The position numbers were made by a program, and so were the translations under genes. A stretch of DNA of 64,000 bases from contig NZ_QOCL01000003.1 in NCBI RefSeq assembly GCF_004006665.1, positions 186,001 through 250,000 on the forward strand, in the 5' to 3' direction. The stretch is from Halobacteriovorax sp. HLS. GTDB taxonomy: Bacteria; Bdellovibrionota; Bacteriovoracia; Bacteriovoracales; Bacteriovoracaceae. This document shows, one piece after another, positions 44,584 to 53,831 of this stretch (positions are counted from its first letter, which is position 1; each line of letters opens with the position of its first letter). Under the pieces are notes generated by a model. The model worked only from the letters and a program-made list of their open reading frames with translations. It did no database searches and was not told where the DNA came from.

Positions 44584-45633
44584 ATGAAGTTAATTTTTAC
44601 ATTTATCTTTTTATCTCTTACTTGGAGTAGTTTAGGCCTAGAGTTAGATGAGAAGCTCACTGTTCGTGTTCTAGGACTTTCTTCAACGAAGAAGACCTTA
44701 TTAACTAATAGAGGGATTGAAGATGGATTAGTAGTTGGTGATCATGCAAAGTTCTTTTTAACGACAGGTGTTGTTGCAAGAGGCGTCGTTATTAAGGCCT
44801 CTCCTAGTCGTTCTATATGGTCTATTTATAGAATAATTGACGCCGACAGTATTACCAATGATAAGGTTATGAATATAAAAATCTCTTCTGCATTGAAATT
44901 AACAGAAGATGCTTCTAGAGCGTTAAAAGTTGATGATATGAGTAGCTCAATACCTGTTATGGCAAGAGGGGGCACAGAAAAGATTAGTGAGCTTTCCAAC
45001 GAGGATAGAAAAGAGCTTGATGGTATGATCGATGAGCAAGCGCCAGTTGTTATGTCAGGTACATCAAAGAAAACATTGGAAGTTTTTGGTGTCTTGTCTC
45101 TAAATAGCCTTTCAGGAAGTTATGAACAAGGTGATACATCTGGGGATTCAAGTATCGGTAATTTAGATTTCTCCTTAGGGATGGAGAAGTACTTTGATAA
45201 GCCAGGTTCTTTTCTAGAAGATATTTCTATTTTTGCTCTCATAAATAGTCGTAGTTCAAGCTCGGGAGTTTTTGCAAACTCTACGACTTCGTGGTTTGAA
45301 TACGGCGCCGGTGTTAATTGGCACTTTTATAATAAACCTTTGACATACTCAAGACCTATAGGATTTGTGACAGCTGGAGGTGGAATTGGAACGGCTTCTA
45401 GTGAGACGACTATTGCATCTTCTACAACTAGTTCTGGTGATCCACTTTCTGGGTCTAGTAATTTTATATTTCTTGGCGGTGGAGCGAAGTACTATCTAAG
45501 AAATGGTTTTGGTGCAAGAGTTACGGCCGATTACTTTAGCTCTGGATCTACTTTTGAGTTTGACTCTGATGAAAACCTGACCGTGGCCTTGAGTGGTTTT
45601 AGAATTAGAGTAGGTTTCTCGTATAGATGGTAA
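44584..45633 (+). CDS. Exported beta-barrel-like protein, second of a paralogous pair
   Basis: The 349-residue product repeats the layout of the preceding gene with the charged middle shortened: a signal peptide, then LLTNRGIEDGLVVGDHAKFFL with TTGVVARGVVIKASPSRSIWS (matching the SLDNKSYWF block upstream), and a C-terminal strand-rich domain ending in Trp (IRVGFSYRW), typical of outer-membrane barrels. The Ser/Thr/Gly-rich loops fit surface loops. The gene starts 8 bp after the first. A strong terminator follows. Function is unknown. Confidence 0.58.
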   Translation: MKLIFTFIFLSLTWSSLGLELDEKLTVRVLGLSSTKKTLLTNRGIEDGLVVGDHAKFFLTTGVVARGVVIKASPSRSIWSIYRIIDADSITNDKVMNIKISSALKLTEDASRALKVDDMSSSIPVMARGGTEKISELSNEDRKELDGMIDEQAPVVMSGTSKKTLEVFGVLSLNSLSGSYEQGDTSGDSSIGNLDFSLGMEKYFDKPGSFLEDISIFALINSRSSSSGVFANSTTSWFEYGAGVNWHFYNKPLTYSRPIGFVTAGGGIGTASSETTIASSTTSSGDPLSGSSNFIFLGGGAKYYLRNGFGARVTADYFSSGSTFEFDSDENLTVALSGFRIRVGFSYRW

Positions 45634-45641
45634 AGTGTGAT

Positions 45642-45667
45642 GGCCCTAAAATTAGGGCCTTTTTTTA
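45642..45667 (+). terminator. Intrinsic terminator after the paired outer-membrane-like genes
   Basis: GGCCCTAA and TTAGGGCC form an 8-bp stem with a 2-nt loop, followed by eight T. Convergent GlpD-like gene ends inside the T-run. Confidence 0.85.
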
Positions 45668-47065
45668 TAGAGTATGTTTTTGATAATACTTCTGCATCAC
45701 TTCTTTAAAGTCATTAGTTAGCATTCTTCTTTTTTCAATATCTTCATATGTTCTTGGAAGCTCATTACTGATTATATCTTCAAGGACTTCGACTGTTACT
45801 TCAGGTCTATTAAAGAAATTATGCTGGCATTTTTTCCTAAGCGGCTGCTTTGTCTTGTTAGGATTGTAGCTAAGGTGTTGCCTTCTAATAACTTGGGCCG
45901 TGATATCCTGGGCCATTGTTCTAAAGGTTGTATACTTACCTCCAACTATTACAAACATACCATTATCTGGTTGAATAACTTTATGTTCTCGAGCGGTTTT
46001 ACCTTTATTAAGTGTAGAATCTTCTTTTACAAGTGGCCTTATGCCTGCAAAGCTTCCTAGAATTTTATCTTTAGTGATATTTGCATCTGGAAAAAAGTCC
46101 ATCAAGTTCTCTAGAAGATAGTCTATTTCTTCTTGCGTTGGTTTAACATCAAAGTAATCTTCTTCAACAGCAACTTCAGTAGTACCTACAAGGACTCTGT
46201 TGTCATGAGGTATCACGAAAATAACTCTGCCATCATTTGGTGTTAGAAGCACAGGAGAGTGGAGATCAAAGTCTTTACGATCTAGCCATATATGACTGCC
46301 CTTAGAAGGAAGTAAAACATCCTCCCACTCTAAGAAGTTAATCTTATTCATGAAATGATCGGTAAAGGGACCAGTTGCTATAATTAAGTTTTCACATGTT
46401 AAAACTTTTTGGACACCAGTTAATTCATCTGTGGCAAGACACTCATAGTGACCATCACTTAGCTTCTTTGTAACTGATACATCTATATAGCTAATGGCCA
46501 AAGCATTTGGACATTCAAGGGAGTCCATTATTACTTCTAAAGTGAGTTTGCCATCATCTACTATGGCATCTGAGTATATTCCAGCTCCTTTGAGTCCCTT
46601 TGAACGGATAAACTTAAGAGCATCTAGCGTTTCATCCTTAGTTGCAAAACCTCTAGACAGGTTTTGAAAGCTCGATAGGAAATCATAAAGAAAAATACCG
46701 GCGCGAACCATCCATAAAGGTCTTAAGGAGTCACTATAGACAGGCAAATAAAACTTTTCGGCCTTAGCTAAGTGTGGAGCTAGCTTTATCCATAGATTCT
46801 TCTCATGAAGAGCTTCATAAACTAGCGCGAAGTCTAAGTTCTCTAAATACCTAATTCCTCCGTGAAGCATTTTTGAACTACTCTGAGAAGTCTGACTTGA
46901 AAAATCTTTTTTTTCTAATAGGAGAGTATCTACATCATGGAGTGCGAGGTCTCGTAAAATACCTGCACCAACAATACCGCCGCCAACAATGAGACTGTTA
47001 AAGTGAGACTTTGAAAGCTCATCTAGTGGTGATATATTGTGAATTAATTGAGATCCATCACCCAT
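45665..47065 (-). CDS. glpD: FAD-dependent glycerol-3-phosphate dehydrogenase (GlpD-like)
   Basis: The 466-residue protein has the FAD signature SLIVGGGIVGAGILRDLALHD, SSKMLHGGIRYLE, ATGPFTDHF, SKGSHIWLDRKDF, VLVGTTEVAVEEDYFD and FAGIRPLVKEDS with VVGGKYTTFRTMAQD, as in GlpD. It oxidises glycerol-3-phosphate to dihydroxyacetone phosphate at the membrane. It lacks the longest C-terminal domain of aerobic GlpD and is slightly short. The ATG at 47065 with AGGAAG is preferred over an in-frame TTG at 47083. It overlaps the acidic/YbjQ gene by 22 bp. Confidence 0.9.
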   Translation of the reverse strand: MGDGSQLIHNISPLDELSKSHFNSLIVGGGIVGAGILRDLALHDVDTLLLEKKDFSSQTSQSSSKMLHGGIRYLENLDFALVYEALHEKNLWIKLAPHLAKAEKFYLPVYSDSLRPLWMVRAGIFLYDFLSSFQNLSRGFATKDETLDALKFIRSKGLKGAGIYSDAIVDDGKLTLEVIMDSLECPNALAISYIDVSVTKKLSDGHYECLATDELTGVQKVLTCENLIIATGPFTDHFMNKINFLEWEDVLLPSKGSHIWLDRKDFDLHSPVLLTPNDGRVIFVIPHDNRVLVGTTEVAVEEDYFDVKPTQEEIDYLLENLMDFFPDANITKDKILGSFAGIRPLVKEDSTLNKGKTAREHKVIQPDNGMFVIVGGKYTTFRTMAQDITAQVIRRQHLSYNPNKTKQPLRKKCQHNFFNRPEVTVEVLEDIISNELPRTYEDIEKRRMLTNDFKEVMQKYYQKHTL

Positions 47066-48579
47066 ACTGCACTTCCTGAACAAGTTATCTTATATTGATC
47101 ACCATTATTAATTGGAGTTATTTGAAAGTTAATACCAACAACGGCATTTGCATTGAGTTTAATACAGTTAGGTTTTAATCTTTCTAGTAAATCATTGTAT
47201 ACGTCGCTATGGCCTAGAGTTATTTCAGCAATTGGCTCTTCCTCGATGTCATCTTGAGAGATAGCATCTAAATGTCCCTTTGCTTCTCTTGCATGGGCCT
47301 CACTTAATTGTGAGTCTGCCGTAAGCTCGTCTTGTGAGACTATTGTGAACTCTGATATAACACCTAGATATTCTAAGATCTTATAATCCTCAAGCGACGG
47401 AGTAGTTGATAGAATAATAGAATCTACATCAACTTTAGACTTTTCAAGCCTGACACTTTCCGATTTGTTTTGATTAGTTCTATATTTAGATACTAGTCCT
47501 ACACTGTCACGATCGTATGATTTTGAAGGATGTAGCTCATCAGATAATCCCATCTGAATATCGAGTTCAAAGCGCCTAAACTTATGAGTTAAATAAATTG
47601 CAGCAAACTCTGAAATCTGTGAGATTAATAAGCTACCACCCTCAACTGAGTCCCTCATGCTTTGTTCATTTTCTGGATCAACTAGACCATGCTCGTTTAG
47701 AAGGATCATAATATCATCTGCATCTTCTTCAAATTTTATATTTCTAAGAATAATACTATAGGCCGGATTTCCTCCATGAGCGATTTTTCCATATGTGATA
47801 TTTTGGGCAAACTTTTTAACATCATCAAATTTTTCAGATTTATCAATATACGTTCTTGTTAGAGTTGGAGAAGTCGCTGCGGCTTGAGTAACTTGTTCAT
47901 TTGTATTAGTTGAAGAATCGAAGTGTCCTTGTGTGGTTTCTTCTTCTTGCTCAGGATATGAGTTGTCTTCATCATCTTGGTCATCATTATCTTCGTCTGA
48001 ATCGTCTGAATCATCTGAATCGCTAGAAAAGGAGGTTACCTCTTCATTATCGTCATCAAGGTCTTCAAGATCTTCGGAAAAAGAGTTGAATTCTTCATCA
48101 TCTTCTTGCTCTTCATCGTCTTGAGAGGCGAGAAAGTCTGTTGAGTCTTCTTCCTCTTGGTCTGAAAAGCTATCAAAGCTATTATCGTCATCAGAGGTTT
48201 CTTCTATGTCGTCTTCGTTGTCTTCTTGGGAATCGAAAGATGGAAATTCATCTTCAGAGTCATCTTCACTATCAGAATTAGTAAAGTCTGTTTCTAAATC
48301 CGGTTGTGTGGATTCATCAAACTCACTGTTCTCACTTTCAAAGTCTGCGAATTGATCATCTTGTTCAAGCTCTTCAGAACCAAAAGCTTCTTCATTCTCA
48401 TCTTCTAGATCATTTAGATCAGATAGATCTTCGAAGGGAGGAGGCGTATCTTCTTCATCATTTCCTAGTGGCGAGTCTAGTTGTGCATCAATTTCTGGAT
48501 CATTTTGATGTAGAAATTCAGAAAGGTCCTCGATTCTTGTTAGATCTGTCTTTTCTCCGATATCGTCGTCACCACTCAT
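47044..48579 (-). CDS. Acidic low-complexity protein with C-terminal YbjQ-like domain
   Basis: The 511-residue protein opens with about 230 residues almost entirely of Asp, Glu and Ser, for example repeated DDSDD and EEDEE runs, which should be disordered and strongly acidic. A mixed middle section (about 230-370) follows. The C-terminal 120 residues match YbjQ (UPF0145): SIILSTTPSLEDYKILEYLG, then NANAVVGINFQITPINNGDQ and GSAVWV. YbjQ domains form oligomeric rings of unknown role. The acidic arm is unlike any family member I know. The gene is followed, with 22-bp overlap, by glpD. Confidence 0.7.
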   Translation of the reverse strand: MSGDDDIGEKTDLTRIEDLSEFLHQNDPEIDAQLDSPLGNDEEDTPPPFEDLSDLNDLEDENEEAFGSEELEQDDQFADFESENSEFDESTQPDLETDFTNSDSEDDSEDEFPSFDSQEDNEDDIEETSDDDNSFDSFSDQEEEDSTDFLASQDDEEQEDDEEFNSFSEDLEDLDDDNEEVTSFSSDSDDSDDSDEDNDDQDDEDNSYPEQEEETTQGHFDSSTNTNEQVTQAAATSPTLTRTYIDKSEKFDDVKKFAQNITYGKIAHGGNPAYSIILRNIKFEEDADDIMILLNEHGLVDPENEQSMRDSVEGGSLLISQISEFAAIYLTHKFRRFELDIQMGLSDELHPSKSYDRDSVGLVSKYRTNQNKSESVRLEKSKVDVDSIILSTTPSLEDYKILEYLGVISEFTIVSQDELTADSQLSEAHAREAKGHLDAISQDDIEEEPIAEITLGHSDVYNDLLERLKPNCIKLNANAVVGINFQITPINNGDQYKITCSGSAVWVMDLN

Positions 48580-48687
48580 GCAATAAAACCTTTTATATTA
48601 TAATAATTATAAGAAAATTATATCAGAGTTATGAATTTGCGGGTAGGTAAAATATCCACCTCTTCTGAGCGAAGAGGTGGTATGTGA

Positions 48688-51243
48688 TTAAGCACCGTGA
48701 CAGTGTTTAAATTTCTTTCCAGAACCACATGGGCAGGCATCATTTCTACCTACTTTTTGTGATCTTCTTGCTATTGGAGCAGCGTCACTTTGTTCTTTCT
48801 TCTCTAAAGCTTCTTGTTGCATTTTTGCTTGCGCAAGTTGTTGCTCAAGCATTTCTTGCTGTCTTTGCTTCATTATCTCAATTTCTTCTTCAGTATAGAG
48901 ACGAACCTTGAAGATATTTTCAACTACAGACTTCTTTACATCCATTCGCATATTTTCGAATAGGTTGAAAGACTCTCGCTTGTACTCAGTCAGTGGGTTT
49001 TTCTGAGCATAAGAGCGTAGGTTAACACCTTCTTTAACGTGATCCATTGAGAGGAGGTGATCTTTCCAGTGTTGATCAAAAATTGTTAGAAGTATTTCTC
49101 TTACTGCCAACTTTACTTGCTCTGGATTGTACTCGTTTAGTTTCTTTGCAAGAATTTCTTTTGCAATGGAACCAAAGTATGCCGAAATTGAACCATCAAA
49201 CTTTTGATTGCACTCCTGAGCTGACACTTCATATTCACAATTAAAAGTTAGCTGGAATCCCTTAACCATATCTTCCCACGGCCATGATTCGATCTGAACT
49301 TTTCTCTCTGGAGTATAAGTGTTGGCCAATACGTCTGCAACGTCCTCAACCATTTCGTTGATAAATCCAAGGTTATCAACATCACCAAGAATGTCTTTTC
49401 TTACTCTATAGATAACTCTTCTTTGTTCATTCATAACGTTATCATATTCAAGTAAATGCTTTCTTATTTCAAAGTTATGAGTCTCTACTTTCTTTTGGGC
49501 CTTAGCGATAGCATTTGAAATCATCTTGTGCTCTATAGGCTCATCTTCTTCCATACCAAGAGTATTCATAAATCCTTTGATTCTATCTGAACCAAAAATT
49601 CTCATTAAGTCATCTTCTAAAGATAGGAAGAATTTTGATTTTCCTGGATCTCCTTGACGACCTGAACGACCTCTTAGCTGATTATCAATACGTCTTGATT
49701 CGTGTCTCTCAGTTCCTAGGATGTAGAGACCTCCTAAGTTCTTTGTTTCTTCTGTGAGTTTGATATCAGTACCACGGCCGGCCATGTTGGTGGCGATTGT
49801 TATCGCACCCTTTTTTCCTGCATTAGTGATAATTTCAGCTTCTTTACCATGTTGTTTCGCATTTAAAACATTATGTGGAATATTTGCTTTTGTAAGTTCA
49901 GCAGCGAGTTCCATAGATCCATCAATAGAGATTGTCCCTACTAAAACGGGCTGACCTTTGGCATGAAGTTCTTTGATAAGTTTTACGATGGCCTTTTTCT
50001 TAGCTGCATCAGACTTATAAATTACATCTGCTTCATCAACTCTTTGGATAGGAACATTTGTAGGGATTACAACAACATCTAAGTTGTAAATCTTGCTAAA
50101 TTCTTCAGCTTCCGTATCGGCCGTTCCTGTCATCCCAGCTAAAGTTCCATAAAGTCTGAAGTAGTTTTGAAATGTAATTGATGCAAGAGTCTGGTTTTCA
50201 GACTTGATTTCAACACCTTCTTTTGCTTCAACAGACTGGTGAAGACCGTCAGACCATCTTGAACCATCTTTAAGTCTTCCTGTAAATTCATCAACGATAA
50301 TGACTTGACCTTCTTTTACAACGTAGTCCACATCGATTTTAAATAATTGGTGGGCCTTAAGAGCTTGGTTTAAATGATGAAGAGTTTCTGAATGTTCAAT
50401 ATCATATAGGTTCTCAATTTTAAGAAGCTTTTGAACTTCCATTACACCATCTTCAGTAAAGATTGCGCCTCTTGTTTTTTCATCAATTGTAAAGTGCTTA
50501 TCTTTGGTAAGTTTAGGCATGATTTCATTGGCAACATGATAGAGATCAGTTCTACCTTCACTAGGGCCAGAGATTAGAAGGGGAGTTCTTGCTTCATCAA
50601 TTAAAATTGAGTCAACCTCATCCACAATACAGTAGTGATGACCTCTTTGAACATAATCTTCTAGATCAAACTTCATATTATCTCTTAGATAATCGAAGGC
50701 AAATTCATTATTTGTTCCATAGGTAATATCTGAACGATAAGCAGCTTTTCTATCTTCATCATCCATATCGGCGATAATACATCCAACACTAAGCCCTAGC
50801 CAGTTAAAGAGAACACCCATTTCTTGTGCATCTCTTGAAGCAAGATAGTCGTTAACCGTTACAATGTGAGCACCTTTTCCTTCAAGAGCAATTAGGTAAA
50901 GTGAAAGTGTCGAACAGAGAGTTTTACCTTCACCTGTTTTCATCTCTGCAATAGTATTCTTTGTCAGAACAACACCACCCATCATTTGGACATCGTAGTG
51001 TCTCATCCCAAGAACTCTTACTGAAGCCTCTCTGACTGTAGCAAAAACTTCAGGGATTAATTGTTCACGAGTAGCACCATTTTTGATCATCTCCTTAAGT
51101 TTAGGAGTTTGGGCCTTGAGCTCTTCGTCAGTCATAGACTTCATTTTCTCTTCAAGCTCTGCAATTTTTTTGACAAAAGGCACTAGTGCTTTTAGGTCAC
51201 GAGTATTCTTAGTTCCGAATATCGCTTTTATAGGGTTAAACAT
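48688..51243 (-). CDS. secA: SecA, preprotein translocase ATPase
   Basis: The 851-residue protein has all SecA landmarks: AEMKTGEGKTLCSTLSLYL (Walker A, 99-117), VDEVDSILIDEARTPLLISG, NMAGRGTDIKL, RGRSGRQGDPG and the C-terminal zinc motif CPCGSGKKFKHCHG (about 838-850). It drives Sec-dependent export, including the many signal-peptide proteins here. The ATG at 51243 has AGAGGAG upstream. It is slightly shorter than the E. coli form (901). The M23 peptidase gene upstream is likely co-transcribed. Confidence 0.98.
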   Translation of the reverse strand: MFNPIKAIFGTKNTRDLKALVPFVKKIAELEEKMKSMTDEELKAQTPKLKEMIKNGATREQLIPEVFATVREASVRVLGMRHYDVQMMGGVVLTKNTIAEMKTGEGKTLCSTLSLYLIALEGKGAHIVTVNDYLASRDAQEMGVLFNWLGLSVGCIIADMDDEDRKAAYRSDITYGTNNEFAFDYLRDNMKFDLEDYVQRGHHYCIVDEVDSILIDEARTPLLISGPSEGRTDLYHVANEIMPKLTKDKHFTIDEKTRGAIFTEDGVMEVQKLLKIENLYDIEHSETLHHLNQALKAHQLFKIDVDYVVKEGQVIIVDEFTGRLKDGSRWSDGLHQSVEAKEGVEIKSENQTLASITFQNYFRLYGTLAGMTGTADTEAEEFSKIYNLDVVVIPTNVPIQRVDEADVIYKSDAAKKKAIVKLIKELHAKGQPVLVGTISIDGSMELAAELTKANIPHNVLNAKQHGKEAEIITNAGKKGAITIATNMAGRGTDIKLTEETKNLGGLYILGTERHESRRIDNQLRGRSGRQGDPGKSKFFLSLEDDLMRIFGSDRIKGFMNTLGMEEDEPIEHKMISNAIAKAQKKVETHNFEIRKHLLEYDNVMNEQRRVIYRVRKDILGDVDNLGFINEMVEDVADVLANTYTPERKVQIESWPWEDMVKGFQLTFNCEYEVSAQECNQKFDGSISAYFGSIAKEILAKKLNEYNPEQVKLAVREILLTIFDQHWKDHLLSMDHVKEGVNLRSYAQKNPLTEYKRESFNLFENMRMDVKKSVVENIFKVRLYTEEEIEIMKQRQQEMLEQQLAQAKMQQEALEKKEQSDAAPIARRSQKVGRNDACPCGSGKKFKHCHGA

Positions 51244-51276
51244 TTGTATATATCTCCTCTTAGTAAATAAGAAATT

Positions 51277-52359
51277 TTAATCTAAAATATAGTAGAATGG
51301 ATCGACTGGTGTTCCGTTAACTCTAATCTCATAGTGTAAATGAGGTCCGGTCGAGTTACCAGTATTTCCTACTTTGGCAATTAATTGCCCCCGGCTTACA
51401 ATATCACCTTTACGAACATGGTTTGATGAGTTGTGAGCGTATACAGATTCTATTCCATAACCATGATCAATTTGAACGAAGTAGCCAAAGCCTGCCTTTT
51501 GTCCCGAGAAAGTAATAGTTCCATCTGCAGGAGAAAGAATTGGAGTTCCAATAGTTGCACCAATATCTAGGCCTTCGTGCATCTTAAGACGATTCGAGTA
51601 TGGAGATATTCTTGGTCCGTAGTAAGAAGTTACCCATCCACGAGCAGGCAAAAGTGTCGGAGTAGATCTGAGAAAACTCTGACGGTCTAGTAGAAATTGA
51701 TCAAGGTCGTGAACACTTAATTCTAGCTCTTTAACATGTCCTTTAATTATATTGAATTTATAATCAAAGTCGGCGAAGTTTTCTGCTAGGGCGAAACTTT
51801 GCTTTGTTAAGGCTGACCACTCTTTTGTAAAGTTGTAACCAGTTTGTAAACCAAAGTTTGTTGCAATCTTTTGCTCATAAAGATCTTTTAGCTCTACGTA
51901 CTTATCATTTTTTTTTTCATCTTTAAGTTTGTCACGAATAGTGTCGTGACCATTAAAGAATGTTTGTATTTTTTCTGTGTTCTTGTCTGTTTTCTTTAAG
52001 GCCTCTGGAGTCGTTTCATCCTTAATTACAGGATTAGTTTGATCTATCTTTTCAAACCCAGAAATAACTCGCAGCTTTTTTTCAAAGACTTCAATTCTTT
52101 CAATATCACTAGTTAAAGTGTTAATTTTCATTTGAAAAAGCTGTATCTGCTCTTTAAGCTGTCGATTCTCTAACGTTAGATGTTTATTTTGATGAACTTG
52201 CCTTAGAATTTTCCAATAATCATAGGACAAAATACCAAGCGCAAATATTGCTAAAACACATAGAAAAACTATTGCATGAAAGGCCAGTTTTGGGATTCTA
52301 AAAGACTTAACGCCTTTTTCCCTTTCTGGAACAACCATTACTGTAAAATACCTATCCAA
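51277..52359 (-). CDS. Membrane-anchored M23 family metallopeptidase
   Basis: The 360-residue protein has a short cytoplasmic N-terminus, one membrane helix (residues 25-46), a coiled coil (50-110), a variable linker and a C-terminal M23/LytM domain with MHEGLDIGAT (zinc His and Asp), GYGIESVYAHNSSNHV and GPHLHYEIRVNG (HxH). It should cleave or regulate peptidoglycan crosslinks at the periplasmic face. The start is TTG at 52359, with GGAG 7 bp upstream. The gene is followed at 34 bp by secA. Confidence 0.92.
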   Translation of the reverse strand: MDRYFTVMVVPEREKGVKSFRIPKLAFHAIVFLCVLAIFALGILSYDYWKILRQVHQNKHLTLENRQLKEQIQLFQMKINTLTSDIERIEVFEKKLRVISGFEKIDQTNPVIKDETTPEALKKTDKNTEKIQTFFNGHDTIRDKLKDEKKNDKYVELKDLYEQKIATNFGLQTGYNFTKEWSALTKQSFALAENFADFDYKFNIIKGHVKELELSVHDLDQFLLDRQSFLRSTPTLLPARGWVTSYYGPRISPYSNRLKMHEGLDIGATIGTPILSPADGTITFSGQKAGFGYFVQIDHGYGIESVYAHNSSNHVRKGDIVSRGQLIAKVGNTGNSTGPHLHYEIRVNGTPVDPFYYILD

Positions 52360-52473
52360 CTAAAACTCCATGGATTCGTGTAAAATTATCTCACAATTTT
52401 AATGGTCTACAGTCTCTATGGCAAATGCCAGAAGCATTATCTGACATTTTTATTTTGGGACGTGCGTCAATGT

Positions 52474-53769
52474 CTACAGCGTTATATTTCGTCGCTCCAT
52501 TGTTTTTTGCACAATAAGAGCTCCAATTATATCTCCTTCGACATTTACAGCAGTTCTGAAAGTGTCTAAGGGCTTTTCTATAACCAGTAAAATTCCAATG
52601 GCCTCTAGGGGGATACCTGCGGCCAAAAGGACCATTTGCATACCTGACATGGATCCACTTGGCATTCCTGGTGCTCCAACGCTTGATATCATACTCATAA
52701 AGAAAATTGAGAAGATAGTGAAGTTTGTTAGTTCGATACCGTATAGGTGAGCAAGAAAGACTGCGGCTATACCTTCAAATAGCGCTGTTCCATCCATATT
52801 CATCGTCGCACCAAGTGGGAAGACAAATCCACTAACGGCCTTAGATACTCCTAGTTCTTCTTCACAAGTTCTCATTGTTACTGGGAGAGTGGCAGATGAC
52901 GAGCTCGTTCCCAGAGCAATTAAAAGAGGATTGGCAATCTTTTTAAATAATTGAAGAGGAGATATTCCTGCGAATATTCTTGCAAGAGTCGGTAGGACTA
53001 TCGCTCCATGAATAAGTGTTGCACCAAGAACAACAAGTGCAAACGAAAGTAGTTGAGAAAAGATATCTCCGGAGACTTTTAATTTGAAATCGAAGACGAT
53101 GGCAAAGATTCCTACGGGACTAAACAGTATAAACCAACCGAGAATCTTTGCTAAGATTCGATTGATATCCTCAATGAGTAGAAAAAGAGGGCTGTCTCCA
53201 CTCAAAGACGTAATCATGGCCAGGCCGATGAGCATTGCTGCCATTACAATCCCTAATATATTATTACTGGCCAATGAGGCAATCGGGTTCACGAACGAAG
53301 TTTTCAAAATCTTGTGAACCACAGTGATAACTGAGTTATCTTTAGCATCAATGATTTTGTTAGGCTTTTTATAACTGAGATCTGTAGAGATTGTAGAATC
53401 TTTCGTGACATTTATTTTTACGCCTGAGTTTTTCCAAGGATGAACAAAGAACACAGCGGCCAGGCCAATCAGTATCGCTATAAAAGTTGTTGAAAGATAG
53501 TAGCTAATTGCAACAGAGCCGAGGCTTTTAAGTTTGGTTGCCTCTTTGATACTGGCCAATCCACCAATTAGAGAAAAGAAGATCAGTGGCGCAACTAACA
53601 TCTTAAGTGATTGTATGAAAATATCTTTTACCAGAAGTATCAGTTTGTAGAACTCAGGAATTTCTTCAGATGTAGTCCAATTACTGTCACCAAATACTGT
53701 AGCACTTATATAACCAAAGACTCCAAATATAGCGACCCAAACTGCTAAATTTAGTTTAAGTTTTTTCAC
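52474..53769 (-). CDS. Dicarboxylate/amino acid:cation symporter (DAACS family)
   Basis: The 431-residue integral membrane protein has eight membrane segments, the reentrant serine-rich loop LGTSSSSATLPVTMRTCEEE, and NMDGTALFEGIAAVFLA, the motifs of GltP/DctA transporters for glutamate, aspartate or C4-dicarboxylates. Cation coupling (H+ or Na+) cannot be told. The start is GTG at 53769, with AAGGA upstream. A TATAAT-like element lies at 53798-53803. It is probably a single gene. Confidence 0.9.
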   Translation of the reverse strand: MKKLKLNLAVWVAIFGVFGYISATVFGDSNWTTSEEIPEFYKLILLVKDIFIQSLKMLVAPLIFFSLIGGLASIKEATKLKSLGSVAISYYLSTTFIAILIGLAAVFFVHPWKNSGVKINVTKDSTISTDLSYKKPNKIIDAKDNSVITVVHKILKTSFVNPIASLASNNILGIVMAAMLIGLAMITSLSGDSPLFLLIEDINRILAKILGWFILFSPVGIFAIVFDFKLKVSGDIFSQLLSFALVVLGATLIHGAIVLPTLARIFAGISPLQLFKKIANPLLIALGTSSSSATLPVTMRTCEEELGVSKAVSGFVFPLGATMNMDGTALFEGIAAVFLAHLYGIELTNFTIFSIFFMSMISSVGAPGMPSGSMSGMQMVLLAAGIPLEAIGILLVIEKPLDTFRTAVNVEGDIIGALIVQKTMERRNITL

Positions 53770-53800
53770 AATTTTTCCTTTTTATAATTTGTGTAAAATT

Positions 53801-53830
53801 ATATCTGAAAAAACTTTTTTTGGCAGATAT
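53801..53830 (-). terminator. Terminator after the Cti gene
   Basis: On the minus strand ATATCTG pairs with CAGATAT around an AAAAAA/TTTTTT inner stem, immediately after the Cti stop, and is followed by AATTTT. Its right arm overlaps the TATAAT -10-like box of the downstream symporter gene. Confidence 0.55.
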
Positions 53831-53831
53831 T

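Noticed and set aside
47933-48650. Plus-strand Ser-rich and His-rich frames opposite the acidic protein
   Set aside because: They are complements of the Asp/Glu/Ser codon run. No Shine-Dalgarno or domain is seen and the minus-strand frame has a YbjQ domain.
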